A DNA stretch of 64,000 nt from Pseudomonas taiwanensis (GCF_013393345.1 NZ_QJRF01000069.1:1-64000), one strand, 5' to 3'; positions 7,636 to 17,021 are shown, counted from the stretch's first letter. Made by a program: numbers and translations. The notes: generated by a model from the letters alone, not told the origin.

Positions 7636-9063
7636 ATGTCTGAATCGTCCGACAAACTTAAACTAGGCGCCCTAGTCGCGCTGGTTGTCGGTTCAATGGT
7701 GGGCGGGGGTATTTTCTCGTTACCGCAGAACATGGCGGCCAGTGCCGATGTCGGCGCCATTCTTATCGGCTGGGGCATTACCGCGGTGGGCATGCTCACC
7801 CTGGCATTCGTCTTCCAGACCCTGGCCAATCGCAAGCCGAACCTCGACGGCGGGGTGTATGCCTACGCCAAAGCCGGATTCGGCGACTACATGGGCTTTT
7901 CCTCGGCCTGGGGATACTGGATCAGTGCCTGGCTGGGCAACGTCGGCTACTTCGTGCTGCTGTTCAGCACCCTCGGCTACTTTTTCCCGATCTTCGGCGA
8001 AGGCAACACGCTAGCGGCCATCATCGGTGCCTCCATCGTCCTCTGGGCCGTGCACTTCCTGGTGCTGCGCGGAATCAAGGAAGCAGCCTTCATCAACATG
8101 GTGACCACCGTAGCCAAGGTGGTGCCGCTGTTCCTGTTCATCCTCATCTGCCTGTTCGCCTTCAAGCTGGACATCTTCACCGCTGACATCTGGGGTTCGA
8201 AGAACATCGAACTGGGCAGCGTGATGAACCAGGTGCGCAACATGATGCTGGTCACCGTCTGGGTGTTCATCGGCATCGAAGGTGCGAGCATCTTCTCCGC
8301 ACGGGCCGAAAAGCGCAGCGACGTCGGCAAGGCCACGGTGCTGGGCTTCATCATCGTTCTGCTGCTCCTGGTACTGGTTAACGTGCTGTCCCTCGGCATC
8401 ATGACTCAGCCGGAACTGGCCAAACTGCAGAACCCGTCCATGGCGGCGGTGCTCGAGCACGTGGTCGGTCACTGGGGCGCCGTGCTGATCAGCGTCGGTC
8501 TGGTCATCTCCCTGGTCGGTGCCCTGCTTTCCTGGGTACTGCTCTGCGCCGAGATTCTCTTCGCCGCAGCCAAGGACCACACCATGCCGGCCTTCATCCG
8601 CAAGGAGAACGCCAACCAGGTCCCGGCCAACGCCCTGTGGCTGACCAACGCCATGGTGCAGGTGTTCCTGATCATCACGCTGTTCAGCGCCAGCACCTAC
8701 CTGTCGCTGATCTACCTGGCGACTTCCATGATCCTGGTGCCCTACCTGTGGTCGGCTGCCTACGCGGTGCTGCTGCCCCTGCGTGGCGAGACCTACGAGC
8801 AGGATGCCAAGGACCGCGGCAAGGACCTGGTCATCGGCGTCATTGCCCTGATCTACGCCGTCTGGCTGCTGTATGCCGGTGGCGTGAAGTACCTGCTGCT
8901 CTCCGCCCTGCTCTATGCACCGGGCGTGATCCTCTTTGCCAAGGCCAAACGGGAAGTTGGCCAACCGGTATTCACCAATGTCGAGAAGCTGATCTTCGCC
9001 GCCGTGGTAATCGGCGCGGTCGTGGCCGCCTACGGGCTCTACGACGGCTTCCTGACCCTGTAA
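7636..9063 (+). CDS. arcD: arginine/ornithine antiporter
   Basis: Inner-membrane exchanger that imports arginine and exports ornithine for the arginine deiminase pathway. 475 residues, close to known ArcD, with 12-13 predicted membrane helices and the APC-family N-terminus (KLGALVALVVGSMVGGGIFS). The ATG at 7636 follows a good Shine-Dalgarno (GGAGG); an in-frame TTG at 7561 would start inside the ANR box and is rejected. First gene of arcDABC; arcA starts 18 bases after its stop. The pathway gives one ATP per arginine without oxygen. Confidence 0.95.
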   Translation: MSESSDKLKLGALVALVVGSMVGGGIFSLPQNMAASADVGAILIGWGITAVGMLTLAFVFQTLANRKPNLDGGVYAYAKAGFGDYMGFSSAWGYWISAWLGNVGYFVLLFSTLGYFFPIFGEGNTLAAIIGASIVLWAVHFLVLRGIKEAAFINMVTTVAKVVPLFLFILICLFAFKLDIFTADIWGSKNIELGSVMNQVRNMMLVTVWVFIGIEGASIFSARAEKRSDVGKATVLGFIIVLLLLVLVNVLSLGIMTQPELAKLQNPSMAAVLEHVVGHWGAVLISVGLVISLVGALLSWVLLCAEILFAAAKDHTMPAFIRKENANQVPANALWLTNAMVQVFLIITLFSASTYLSLIYLATSMILVPYLWSAAYAVLLPLRGETYEQDAKDRGKDLVIGVIALIYAVWLLYAGGVKYLLLSALLYAPGVILFAKAKREVGQPVFTNVEKLIFAAVVIGAVVAAYGLYDGFLTL

Positions 9064-9081
9064 CTCGTAAGGAGACCTGCC

Positions 9082-10332
9082 ATGTCCAAAGTAAAACTCG
9101 GCGTTCATTCGGAAGCCGGCAAGCTGCATAAGGTAATGGTCTGCTCGCCGGGGCTCGCGCATATGCGTCTGACCCCCAACAACTGCGACGAGCTGCTTTT
9201 CGATGACGTGATCTGGGTAAACCAGGCCAAGCGCGACCACTTCGACTTCGTCACCAAGATGCGTGAGCGCGGTATCGATGTACTGGAAATGCACAACCTG
9301 CTCACCGACATCGTGCAGAACAAGGAAGCCCTGAAGTGGATCCTTGATCGCAAACTCACCAACGACCAGGTCGGTGTGGGTCTGGTCAATGAAGTGCGCT
9401 CCTGGATCGAAGGCCTGGAACCGCGCAAGATTGCCGAGTTCCTCATCGGCGGCGTCGCCGGCTCCGACCTGCCGGAAAGCGAAGGCGTCAGCGCGATCAA
9501 GATGTATCGCGACTACCTGGGCCACTCCAGTTTCATCCTCCCGCCGCTGCCCAACACCCAGTTCACCCGTGACACCACCTGCTGGATCTACGGCGGCGTG
9601 ACCCTCAACCCGATGTACTGGCCGGCCCGTCGCCAGGAAACCCTGCTGACCTCCGCCATCTACAAGTTCCACCCGACCTTCACCGAGGCCGAGTTCGAGG
9701 TCTGGTACGGCGACCCTGACAAGGATCATGCGGCGTCCACCCTCGAGGGCGGCGACGTGATGCCTATCGGCAACGGCGTGGTACTGATCGGCATGGGCGA
9801 GCGGACTTCCCGCCAGGCCATCGGCCAGTTGGCCCAGGCGCTGTTCAGCAAGGGCGCGGCGCAGAAAATCGTCGTCGCCGGCCTGCCCAAGTCCCGTGCC
9901 GCCATGCACCTGGACACCGTGTTCACCTTCTGCGACCGCGACCTGGTCACCGTCTTCCCGGAAGTGGTCAAGGAAATCGTGCCCTTCGTCCTGCGCCCGG
10001 ATGAAAGCCGCCCGTACGGCATCGACATCCGCCGCGAAGACAAGGACTTCATCTCCGTGGTCGCCGAGTCCCTCAACCTGAAGAAACTGCGCGTGGTGCA
10101 AACCGGCGGCGACGCCTTCGAAGCCGAGCGCGAGCAGTGGGACGACGGCAACAACGTGGTCTGCCTGGAGCCCGGCGTGGTGGTCGGCTACGACCGCAAC
10201 ACCTACACCAACACCCTGCTGCGCAAGGCCGGTGTCGAAGTCGTCACCATCAGCGCCAGCGAACTGGGTCGCGGCCGTGGCGGCGGCCACTGCATGACCT
10301 GCCCGATCCTGCGCGACCCTATCGACTACTGA
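9082..10332 (+). CDS. arcA: arginine deiminase
   Basis: Hydrolyses arginine to citrulline and ammonia, the first step of the deiminase pathway, in the cytoplasm. 416 residues. The catalytic Cys lies at residue 404 in GGHCMTCPI near the C-terminus, and the substrate-binding LEGGD motif is near residue 220. The start has AAGGAG eight bases upstream. It sits 18 bases after arcD; a stable hairpin follows in the 102-base gap before arcB. Expression should follow the ANR promoter at 7561. Confidence 0.97.
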   Translation: MSKVKLGVHSEAGKLHKVMVCSPGLAHMRLTPNNCDELLFDDVIWVNQAKRDHFDFVTKMRERGIDVLEMHNLLTDIVQNKEALKWILDRKLTNDQVGVGLVNEVRSWIEGLEPRKIAEFLIGGVAGSDLPESEGVSAIKMYRDYLGHSSFILPPLPNTQFTRDTTCWIYGGVTLNPMYWPARRQETLLTSAIYKFHPTFTEAEFEVWYGDPDKDHAASTLEGGDVMPIGNGVVLIGMGERTSRQAIGQLAQALFSKGAAQKIVVAGLPKSRAAMHLDTVFTFCDRDLVTVFPEVVKEIVPFVLRPDESRPYGIDIRREDKDFISVVAESLNLKKLRVVQTGGDAFEAEREQWDDGNNVVCLEPGVVVGYDRNTYTNTLLRKAGVEVVTISASELGRGRGGGHCMTCPILRDPIDY

Positions 10333-10344
10333 GTTTCTGCCCCT

Positions 10345-10368
10345 GGCGGCTCCCAACCCGGAGCCGCC
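10345..10368 (+). other. arcA-arcB intercistronic hairpin
   Basis: Perfect 9-base stem GGCGGCTCC / GGAGCCGCC with loop CAACCC and no following T-run. It is more likely an mRNA processing or stability element than a terminator. The arc message of P. aeruginosa is known to be processed into smaller stable species, which this hairpin could delimit. Confidence 0.55.
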
Positions 10369-10434
10369 CGCCCCGCCAGCCAAAAGCTGTTCTGACGGAG
10401 CCTGGTTTCAAGTTACCCACAAGGAGAAAGAATC

Positions 10435-11445
10435 ATGGCTTTCAACATGCACAACCGTAACCTGCTCAGCCTCATGCACCACAGCACCCGCGAGCTGCGT
10501 TACCTGCTTGATCTGTCCCGCGACCTGAAGCGCGCCAAGTACACCGGTACCGAGCAACAGCACCTCAAGGGCAACAACATCGCGCTGATCTTCGAGAAGA
10601 CCTCGACCCGCACCCGTTGCGCCTTCGAAGTGGCCGCCTATGACCAGGGCGCCAACGTCACCTACATCGACCCGAATTCCTCGCAGATCGGCCACAAGGA
10701 GAGCATGAAGGACACCGCTCGCGTGCTTGGCCGCATGTACGACGCCATCGAGTACCGTGGCTTCAAGCAGGAAATCGTCGAAGAACTCGCCAAATACGCC
10801 GGCGTACCGGTGTTCAACGGCCTGACCGACGAATACCACCCGACCCAGATGCTGGCGGACGTGCTGACCATGCGTGAGCACAGCGACAAGCCGCTGCACG
10901 AAATCAGCTATGCCTACCTGGGCGATGCCCGCAACAACATGGGCAACTCCCTGCTACTGATTGGCGCCAAGCTCGGCATGGACGTGCGCATCGCCGCACC
11001 CAAGGAGCTCTGGCCGACCGACGAGCACGTCGCCGCCTGCAAGAAATTCGCTGAAGAAAGCGGTGCACGCATCACCATCACTGACGATCCGAAGGAAGCG
11101 GTCAAGGGCGTTGACTTCATCCACACCGACGTCTGGGTTTCCATGGGCGAGCCGGTGGAAGCCTGGGGCGAACGCATCCAGGAACTGCTGCCCTACCAGG
11201 TCAACATGGACATGATGAAGGCGGCCGGCAATCCGCGCGTGAAGTTCATGCACTGCCTGCCTGCGTTCCACAACAGCGAAACCAAGGTCGGCAAGGATAT
11301 CGCCGCGAAGTACCCGAACCTGAAGAACGGTATTGAAGTCACCGAAGACGTCTTCGAGTCGCCGTACAACATCGCCTTCGAGCAAGCGGAGAACCGCATG
11401 CACACCATCAAGGCGATCCTCGTTTCGACCCTCGCCGACATGTAA
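10435..11445 (+). CDS. arcB: ornithine carbamoyltransferase, catabolic
   Basis: Phosphorolyses citrulline to ornithine and carbamoyl phosphate in the deiminase pathway. 336 residues. The carbamoyl-phosphate motif STRTR is near residue 58, HPTQ near 135, and the ornithine-site HCLPAF near 275. Its place between arcA and arcC marks it as the catabolic enzyme rather than biosynthetic ArgF. In P. aeruginosa this enzyme is a dodecamer with strong cooperativity for carbamoyl phosphate. Start supported by AAGGAG upstream of the ATG. Confidence 0.96.
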   Translation: MAFNMHNRNLLSLMHHSTRELRYLLDLSRDLKRAKYTGTEQQHLKGNNIALIFEKTSTRTRCAFEVAAYDQGANVTYIDPNSSQIGHKESMKDTARVLGRMYDAIEYRGFKQEIVEELAKYAGVPVFNGLTDEYHPTQMLADVLTMREHSDKPLHEISYAYLGDARNNMGNSLLLIGAKLGMDVRIAAPKELWPTDEHVAACKKFAEESGARITITDDPKEAVKGVDFIHTDVWVSMGEPVEAWGERIQELLPYQVNMDMMKAAGNPRVKFMHCLPAFHNSETKVGKDIAAKYPNLKNGIEVTEDVFESPYNIAFEQAENRMHTIKAILVSTLADM

Positions 11446-11457
11446 GTCCCGATACGC

Positions 11458-11487
11458 CCCGGACCGCGACGCGTTCGCCGGTCCGGG
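11458..11487 (+). other. arcB-arcC intercistronic hairpin
   Basis: Nine-base stem CCCGGACCG / CGGTCCGGG with a 12-base loop, followed by ACGCATTTTC. The short T4 makes it a weak attenuator at best. Since arcC lies directly downstream with its own Shine-Dalgarno (GGAGGA), mRNA processing or stability is the likelier role. Confidence 0.5.
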
Positions 11488-11517
11488 ACGCATTTTCACT
11501 CTCTGGAGGAAATCAAT

Positions 11518-12450
11518 ATGCGTATCGTCGTCGCATTGGGTGGCAACGCCCTGCTGCGTCGTGGCGAACCCATGACTGCCGACAACCAGCGCGCCAACGT
11601 GAAGATCGCCGCCGAGCAGATCGCCAAGGTCGCGCCGGGCAACGAACTGGTGATCGCCCACGGCAATGGCCCGCAGGTTGGCCTGCTGGCCCTGCAGGGC
11701 GCTTCTTACGACAAGGTCGCGCCGTACCCGCTGGACGTCCTCGGTGCCGAAACCGAGGGCATGATCGGCTACATGATCGAACAGGAAATGGGCAACCTGC
11801 TGCCGTTCGAAGTGCCGTTCGCCACCATCCTCACCCAGGTCGAAGTCGACGCTAAAGACCCGGCCTTCCAGAACCCGACCAAGCCGATTGGACCGGTATA
11901 CGCCAAGGAAGAGGCCGAAGCCCTGGCCAAGGAAAAAGGCTGGAGCATCGCCCCCGACGGCGACAAGTTCCGCCGTGTGGTCGCCAGCCCGCGTCCGAAG
12001 CGCATCTTCGAAATTCGCCCGGTCAAATGGCTGCTGGAGAAAGGCACCATCGTCATCTGCGCAGGCGGTGGCGGTATCCCGACCATGTACGACGAGTCGG
12101 GCAAGAAGCTCTCCGGCGTCGAAGCGGTAATCGACAAGGACCTCTGCTCCTCGCTGCTGGCCCAGGAACTCAATGCCGATGTGCTGATCATCGCCACTGA
12201 CGTGGACGCGGCCTATATCGACTGGGGCAAACCCACTCAGAAAGCCATCGCCCAGGCCCACCCGGACGAACTGGAACGCCTCGGCTTCGCCGCTGGCTCC
12301 ATGGGTCCGAAAGTCCAGGCCGCCATGGAGTTCGCCCGCCTCACTGGCAAGGACGCGGTGATCGGCTCCCTGGAAAACATCGTGGCGATCACCGAAGGCA
12401 AGTCCGGTACCCGCGTCAGCACCAAGAAGGCCGGCATCGAGTACCGTTGA
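11518..12450 (+). CDS. arcC: carbamate kinase
   Basis: Transfers phosphate from carbamoyl phosphate to ADP, producing the ATP of the arginine deiminase pathway. 310 residues, the normal length. Family hallmarks: [18 protein letters not shown] at the N-terminus, [10 protein letters not shown] near residue 45-55 and AGGGGIP near 180 in the amino-acid-kinase fold. Start has a strong GGAGGA. Last gene of arcDABC; a family A repeat begins 17 bases after the stop and may serve as 3' end structure. Confidence 0.97.
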   Translation: MRIVVALGGNALLRRGEPMTADNQRANVKIAAEQIAKVAPGNELVIAHGNGPQVGLLALQGASYDKVAPYPLDVLGAETEGMIGYMIEQEMGNLLPFEVPFATILTQVEVDAKDPAFQNPTKPIGPVYAKEEAEALAKEKGWSIAPDGDKFRRVVASPRPKRIFEIRPVKWLLEKGTIVICAGGGGIPTMYDESGKKLSGVEAVIDKDLCSSLLAQELNADVLIIATDVDAAYIDWGKPTQKAIAQAHPDELERLGFAAGSMGPKVQAAMEFARLTGKDAVIGSLENIVAITEGKSGTRVSTKKAGIEYR

Positions 12451-12467
12451 TCGCGAGGCACCTCCCC

Positions 12468-12565
12468 TGTGGGGGCGAATTCATTCGCAAAGGGCAGCGC
12501 AGCTGCCCTCGGATATCCCGAAAAGCAGACCTGCGGTCTGCTCAGCGATTGAAATCGCCCCCACA
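12468..12565. repeat. family A repeat copy 1 (98 bp, two inner hairpins)
   Basis: Outer arms TGTGGGGGCGAATTCATTCG and its partner ending CGCCCCCACA enclose two hairpins with 3-base loops: GGGCAGC-GCA-GCTGCCC and GCAGACC-TGC-GGTCTGC. Copies with the same plan lie at 24859, 38688 and 49655. REP/REPIN-like but with an additional conserved interior. It lies between arcC and fabY, both on the + strand. Confidence 0.85.
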
Positions 12566-12622
12566 AGGTTGCTTCCCGCCCCCGTCGCACAGCCCCCAAT
12601 CTCCCGCCGAATGACCAAAGGA

Positions 12623-12638
12623 GTGACTTGATAGTCAC
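12623..12638. promoter_or_regulatory. perfect palindrome overlapping a -35-like element before fabY
   Basis: GTGACT-TGAT-AGTCAC is a perfect inverted repeat. A TTGATA hexamer (12628-12633) overlaps it, and TAGACA follows 18 bases later as a weak -10. A repressor bound here would block fabY, whose start is at 12800. The rest of 12566-12799 shows no gene. Confidence 0.4.
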
Positions 12639-12799
12639 ACCCCGCGTCAGGTAGACATCCCGTTCATTCGAGCTGCCACCTGGCTCATGCCACCTGGCCC
12701 GTGACGCTTGACCCCGCAAATTGCCGCCCCGACACGCGGCGCCCCGTGGGCAAGCCATCCCGCCGGCATGAGATGGTCTTTTTGAGGAGTTTCCGAGAG

Positions 12800-14707
12800 A
12801 TGTCCCGACTTCCAGTGATTGTGGGTTTTGGCGGCTATAACGCGGCTGGGCGAAGCTCGTTCCACCACGGCTTCCGCCGCATCGTGATCGAGACCCTGGA
12901 CGCCCAGGCCCGCCAGGAAACCCTGGCCGGCCTCGCCGTGATGACGAAGCTGGTATCGGTGACCGATGGCCAGTACCACGATGCCGACGGCAAGGTCCTG
13001 ACCCTGGCGGAGATCGAAGCCCGCTACGCCGCCGAGATCCTCGAAGCGACCCTGGTTCGCCGCATCGGCAAGCAGCACCTGGATGTAGACGCCGCTCACT
13101 GGCACAAGAACCTCAGCGTTGCGGCCACCGATGGCGAGGCCCTCAGCTTCATCACCTCGCGCAAGCAACTCCCCGAGCCGCTGCCGGCCAATTGGGAAGT
13201 GGAAACCCTGGACAACGGTGAAGTGCGCGTGACCCTGAAGGGCACCTCCGACTTCAAGGTGGACAGCTACCGCGAACTGCCGGTGAAGTCCGCCGGCCAA
13301 CTGCCCACCGGTTTCGAGCCGGGTGAGCTGTACAACTCCCGCTTCCACCCGCGCGGCCTGCAGATGTCGGTGGTCGCGGCGACCGACGCCATCCGTTCCA
13401 TCGGCCTGCCGTGGAAGGACATCGTCGACCGCGTGCAGCCCGACGAAATCGCCGTGTTCTCCGGCAGCATCATGAGCCAGCTGGACGAGTTCGGATTCGG
13501 CGGCATGATGCAGTCGCGCCTCAAGGGCACCCGCGTCACCGCCAAGCAGTGTCCGCTTGGCCTGAACACCATGCCCGCCGACTTCATCAACGCCTACGTG
13601 CTGGGCAGCGTCGGCACCACCGGCAGCGTCACCGGCGCCTGCGCCACCTTCCTCTACAACCTGCAGAAGGGCATCGAGCTCATCACCTCCGGCCACGCCC
13701 GTGTGGCCCTGATCGGCAACGCCGAGGCGCCCATCAACCAGGAATGCATCGACGGCTACGGCGCCATGGGCGCCCTGGCTACCGAGGAGGGCCTGCGCCA
13801 GGTCGGTGGCCGCGAGGACGTCGACTTCCAACGTGCCAGCCGCCCCTTCGGTGAAAACTGCGGCTTCACCCTGGCCGAGTCCAGCCAGTACGTGGTGCTG
13901 ATGGACGACGCACTGGCCCTGGAACTGGGCGCCGATATCCATGGTGCAGTGACCGATGTGTTCATCAACGCCGACGGCTTCAAGAAATCCATCTCTGCTC
14001 CCGGCCCGGGCAACTACCTGACCCTGGCCAAGGCCGTGGCCGCCGCCTCCCAGCTGATCGGTCCGGATGGCGTGCGCGAGCGCAGCTTCGTCCATGCCCA
14101 CGGCTCCAGCACCCCGGCCAACCGCGTCACCGAGTCCGAGCTGCTGGACCGCGTTGCCGGTGCGTTCGGCATCGAAGGATGGCCTGTTGCGGCGGTCAAG
14201 GCCTACGTCGGCCACTCCCTGGCCACCGCCAGCGGCGACCAGGTGATCGCCGCCCTGGGCACCTTCAAGTACGGCATCCTGCCGGGCATCAAGACCATTG
14301 ACCGCGTGGCCGACGACGTCCATCGCCAGCACCTGTCCATCGAGACCCGTGATCGGGTCCTGGGCGATCGCCACATGGACGTCTGCTTCATCAACTCCAA
14401 GGGCTTTGGCGGCAACAACGCCACTGGCGTCGTCATTTCCCCGCGCCTGGCCGAGAAGATGCTGAAGAAGCGCCATGGAGAAGCGGCCTTCTCCGCCTAC
14501 AACGCCAAGCGCGAGCAGACCCGCGCCAACGCCGAGGAATACGATCGCCGCGCGCGCCTGGGCGAGCTGGACATCATCTACAACTTCGGCAACGACCTGA
14601 TCGACGAGCAACAGATCGAACTGAGCCCTGAAGGTATCCAGGTTCCCGGCTTCGCCCAGACCCTGCGTTACAAGAAGGACGAGCGTTTCGCCGATATGCT
14701 CGACTGA
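12800..14707 (+). CDS. fabY: beta-ketoacyl-ACP synthase FabY
   Basis: Condensing enzyme that in P. aeruginosa starts fatty acid synthesis by joining acetyl-CoA with malonyl-ACP, replacing FabH. 635 residues, as for the P. aeruginosa protein (locus PA5174 as I recall). The start MSRLPVIVGFGGYNAAGRSS at 12800 has GAGGAG ten bases upstream; a longer frame from 12701 is not supported. Thiolase-fold features: nucleophile Cys281 in TGACATFLYN, His in AHGSSTPANR near 435, His in VGHSLATASG near 470, and GFGGNNATG near 535. Monocistronic by appearance: repeat and bidirectional terminator follow. Confidence 0.88.
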   Translation: MSRLPVIVGFGGYNAAGRSSFHHGFRRIVIETLDAQARQETLAGLAVMTKLVSVTDGQYHDADGKVLTLAEIEARYAAEILEATLVRRIGKQHLDVDAAHWHKNLSVAATDGEALSFITSRKQLPEPLPANWEVETLDNGEVRVTLKGTSDFKVDSYRELPVKSAGQLPTGFEPGELYNSRFHPRGLQMSVVAATDAIRSIGLPWKDIVDRVQPDEIAVFSGSIMSQLDEFGFGGMMQSRLKGTRVTAKQCPLGLNTMPADFINAYVLGSVGTTGSVTGACATFLYNLQKGIELITSGHARVALIGNAEAPINQECIDGYGAMGALATEEGLRQVGGREDVDFQRASRPFGENCGFTLAESSQYVVLMDDALALELGADIHGAVTDVFINADGFKKSISAPGPGNYLTLAKAVAAASQLIGPDGVRERSFVHAHGSSTPANRVTESELLDRVAGAFGIEGWPVAAVKAYVGHSLATASGDQVIAALGTFKYGILPGIKTIDRVADDVHRQHLSIETRDRVLGDRHMDVCFINSKGFGGNNATGVVISPRLAEKMLKKRHGEAAFSAYNAKREQTRANAEEYDRRARLGELDIIYNFGNDLIDEQQIELSPEGIQVPGFAQTLRYKKDERFADMLD

Positions 14708-14719
14708 GGCGTTTGCCCT

Positions 14720-14788
14720 TGTGGGAGCGATTTCAATCGCGAAGGACCGCGCAGCGGTCCCCTAATCGCGAATAAATTCGCTCCCACA
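14720..14788. repeat. family A repeat copy 2 (short, one inner hairpin)
   Basis: Outer arms TGTGGGAGCGATTTCAATCG and its partner ending CGCTCCCACA, with a single inner hairpin GGACCGC-GCA-GCGGTCC. The second hairpin seen in the 98-bp copies is missing. Lies between the convergent genes fabY and cysQ. Confidence 0.8.
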
Positions 14789-14804
14789 GGAAATGCCCGC
14801 CACA

Positions 14805-14830
14805 AAAAAGGGCCCCTCGGGGCCCTTTTT
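14805..14830. terminator. bidirectional Rho-independent terminator
   Basis: AAAAAGGGCCCC / GGGGCCCTTTTT around a two-base TC loop, with A- and T-runs on the two sides. It serves convergent fabY (+) and cysQ (-). Confidence 0.9.
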
Positions 14831-14844
14831 CATATTCGGTGTGC

Positions 14845-15666
14845 TCAGTCCAGCGCGCGCGCCAGCTGAATCAGCTCAGCCCGCCATTCGGCGGCAACCG
14901 GCAGCGCCAGGAACGAAGGGTTGAGGAAATTCTCGCGAGCCTCATAGGTAAGGGGTTCGCCGGCGAGATTCAGCACCTCGCCACCCGCACCTTCGAGCAC
15001 GCCCTGGGCGGCGGCGGTGTCCCACTGCGAAGTGGGCGCGAGACGCGGATAGCAGTCCGCCGACCCTTCGGCGAGCAGGCAGAACTTCAGCGAGCTGCCG
15101 ATACTGGCCAGCTGCAGATCGCCGAAGCGTTCGCACAGCCCTGCCAGCAGGCGCTCCTGCGCCGGGCTCGAATGGCGCTTGCTGGCCACCACAGTGAACG
15201 CTTCGTCTGGTGCGATGCGTACTGCGATTTCGTCGGCCTCGTACTCTTCATCCTCACTCCAGGCGCCAAGGCCAGCGCCGCCGTAGTAGCAGCGTCCGGT
15301 CACCGGCATGCCGACCACACCGAAGACCACCCGGCCACCTTCTATCAGCGCCACGTTGACGGTGAACTCATCACTGCCGGAGATGAACTCCTTGGTGCCA
15401 TCCAGCGGGTCCACCAGCCACCAGCGCTGCCACTTGGCACGCTCGGCGAGAGGAATGTTGGCCGCCTCTTCTGAAAGCACCGGAATGCTCGCATCCAGTG
15501 CCGCCAGCCCCGCATCCAGGACTTTGTGAGCGGCGAGATCGGCTGCTGTCACGGGCGAAGCGTCGTCCTTCTCGGTAACGTCCAGGTCACCCCCCCAGAA
15601 AGGCAGGATGGCATCGCCAGCCTGGCGCACCAGTTCGATCACGGCGGGAAGCAAGGGATGGTTCAA
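14845..15666 (-). CDS. cysQ: 3'(2'),5'-bisphosphate nucleotidase CysQ
   Basis: Hydrolyses adenosine 3',5'-bisphosphate (PAP), a by-product of sulfate assimilation and ACP loading, to AMP. 273 residues. Inositol-monophosphatase fold with the metal-binding motif WLVDPLDGTKEF near residue 85 and the second motif WDTAAAQGVLEGAGG near 215. It overlaps upstream nudE by 4 bases, giving the conserved nudE-cysQ pair of gammaproteobacteria. Both enzymes act on adenine nucleotides. Confidence 0.94.
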   Translation of the reverse strand: MNHPLLPAVIELVRQAGDAILPFWGGDLDVTEKDDASPVTAADLAAHKVLDAGLAALDASIPVLSEEAANIPLAERAKWQRWWLVDPLDGTKEFISGSDEFTVNVALIEGGRVVFGVVGMPVTGRCYYGGAGLGAWSEDEEYEADEIAVRIAPDEAFTVVASKRHSSPAQERLLAGLCERFGDLQLASIGSSLKFCLLAEGSADCYPRLAPTSQWDTAAAQGVLEGAGGEVLNLAGEPLTYEARENFLNPSFLALPVAAEWRAELIQLARALD

Positions 15667-16229
15667 GGTTGGTACTCCCCACGTTGGGTCAGGATGTCTC
15701 TGGTCAGGTATAGCGCAGCCAGGGCGCGACCCTCGCTGAATTGCTGGTGCTGGGCGAGGCTGGAAAGCTCGCGCAGGCTGATGCGGTCGACCCGCAGCGG
15801 TTCCGGCTCATCGCCGGGCAGGCTTTCCTCATAGAGGTCGCGGGCCAGGACCACCTGGATCTTCTGGCTCATGTAGCCGGGGGACAGGGACAACTCAGTG
15901 AGGTGCTCCAGCTTGCGCGCACCGAATCCGGCTTCTTCCTTGAGCTCCCGGTTGGCGGCGGCGAGCACTTCCTCGCCCGGTTCGATCAGCCCCTTGGGCA
16001 GGGACAGCTGGTAATCGTCGGTGCCAGCGCAGTACTCCTCCACCAGCAGCACGTGTTCGGCATCGGCCATGGCCACCACCATCACGGCACCGTAACCGGA
16101 GCCCTTGCCCACCAGGCGTTCGTAGGTGCGCTCGACGCCATTGGCGAAACGCAACTGCAATTCCTCGACACGGAACAGGCGGCTGCTGGCGACTATCTCG
16201 CGAGCGAGCACCGTGGGCTTCTGGCGCAT
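15663..16229 (-). CDS. nudE: ADP compounds hydrolase NudE
   Basis: Nudix hydrolase acting on Ap3A, ADP-ribose and NADH-like substrates. 188 residues. The Nudix box runs from about residue 97 to 119, with the conserved GLIEPGEE and RELKEEAGF parts spaced as G-x5-E-x7-REUxEExGU. The gene directly precedes cysQ and overlaps it by 4 bases. It diverges from the nucleotidase gene at 16359; the 129-base gap should hold both promoters, though none stands out. Confidence 0.92.
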   Translation of the reverse strand: MRQKPTVLAREIVASSRLFRVEELQLRFANGVERTYERLVGKGSGYGAVMVVAMADAEHVLLVEEYCAGTDDYQLSLPKGLIEPGEEVLAAANRELKEEAGFGARKLEHLTELSLSPGYMSQKIQVVLARDLYEESLPGDEPEPLRVDRISLRELSSLAQHQQFSEGRALAALYLTRDILTQRGEYQP

Positions 16230-16358
16230 AACGGACTCCTTGGCATGACCGGCGGGTTATCATACTCCGCCTTTGCCGAATGTCCCCGCCGGAGATTGCG
16301 TGCCCGCGACGGCCAGCGACGCAAGGACGACAGCCACCCGCAACCACCGATACCGCCC

Positions 16359-17021
16359 ATGCCGCAATTGCCCTGGAATGCAATCGACACCGTCCTCCTC
16401 GACATGGACGGCACCCTGCTCGATCTGCACTTCGACAACCACTTCTGGATGGAGTACCTGCCGCAACGCTATGCCGAGCATCACGGCATCAGCCGCGCGC
16501 TGGCCGACGCCGAGCTGCTGCCGCTGTTCCGCGACAACGCCGGACAGCTGAACTGGTACTGCACGGACTTCTGGAGTCGCGAGCTGCGCCTGTCGATCCG
16601 CGACCTCAAGCGCGAGGTCGCGCACCTGATCGCCCTGCGGCCGGATGCCGACTTCTTCCTCGCTGCCTTGCGCCGCTCAGGCAAGCGTGTGGCGCTGATC
16701 ACCAACGCCCACCGCGATTCGCTGTCGCTGAAGATGGAGCGCGTCGAGCTGGCGCCCTGGTTCGACCGCCTGATCAGCTCCCACGATTACGGTTTCCCCA
16801 AGGAAGACCAGCAGTTCTGGCACGCCCTGCAGCAGGATTTCGGCTTCGACGCGGCGCGCAGCCTGTTCGTCGACGACAGCCTGCCGATCCTGCGCAGCGC
16901 GCGGCAGTACGGCATCGCCCAGTTGCTGGCGGTGCGCGAGCCGGACAGCCGCAAGGGTCCGAAGGACACCGAAGAGTTCGCCGCAGTGGAGAACTACCGG
17001 ACGCTCGTGGAAGGCCTCTGA
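16359..17021 (+). CDS. yrfG: HAD-family GMP/IMP nucleotidase, YrfG type
   Basis: Predicted 5'-nucleotidase of the haloacid dehalogenase superfamily; E. coli YrfG acts on GMP and IMP. 220 residues from the ATG at 16359, matching YrfG; the much longer in-frame extension upstream lies antisense to nudE. Motif I DMDGTLLD near residue 15, motif II in ALITNAHRD near 115, motif III Lys in GFPKEDQQF near 147, motif IV FVDDSLPIL near 170. The stop sits in the loop of a GAAGGCCT/AGGCCTTC hairpin (17010-17030) that lacks a T-run. Confidence 0.85.
   Translation: MPQLPWNAIDTVLLDMDGTLLDLHFDNHFWMEYLPQRYAEHHGISRALADAELLPLFRDNAGQLNWYCTDFWSRELRLSIRDLKREVAHLIALRPDADFFLAALRRSGKRVALITNAHRDSLSLKMERVELAPWFDRLISSHDYGFPKEDQQFWHALQQDFGFDAARSLFVDDSLPILRSARQYGIAQLLAVREPDSRKGPKDTEEFAAVENYRTLVEGL

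Noticed and set aside
8011-10383. Long minus-strand frame opposite arcD and arcA
   Set aside because: Antisense artefact; His/Asp/Gln-rich, with no domain recognised and no Shine-Dalgarno.
12647-14611. Long minus-strand frame opposite fabY
   Set aside because: Antisense artefact of fabY codon use.
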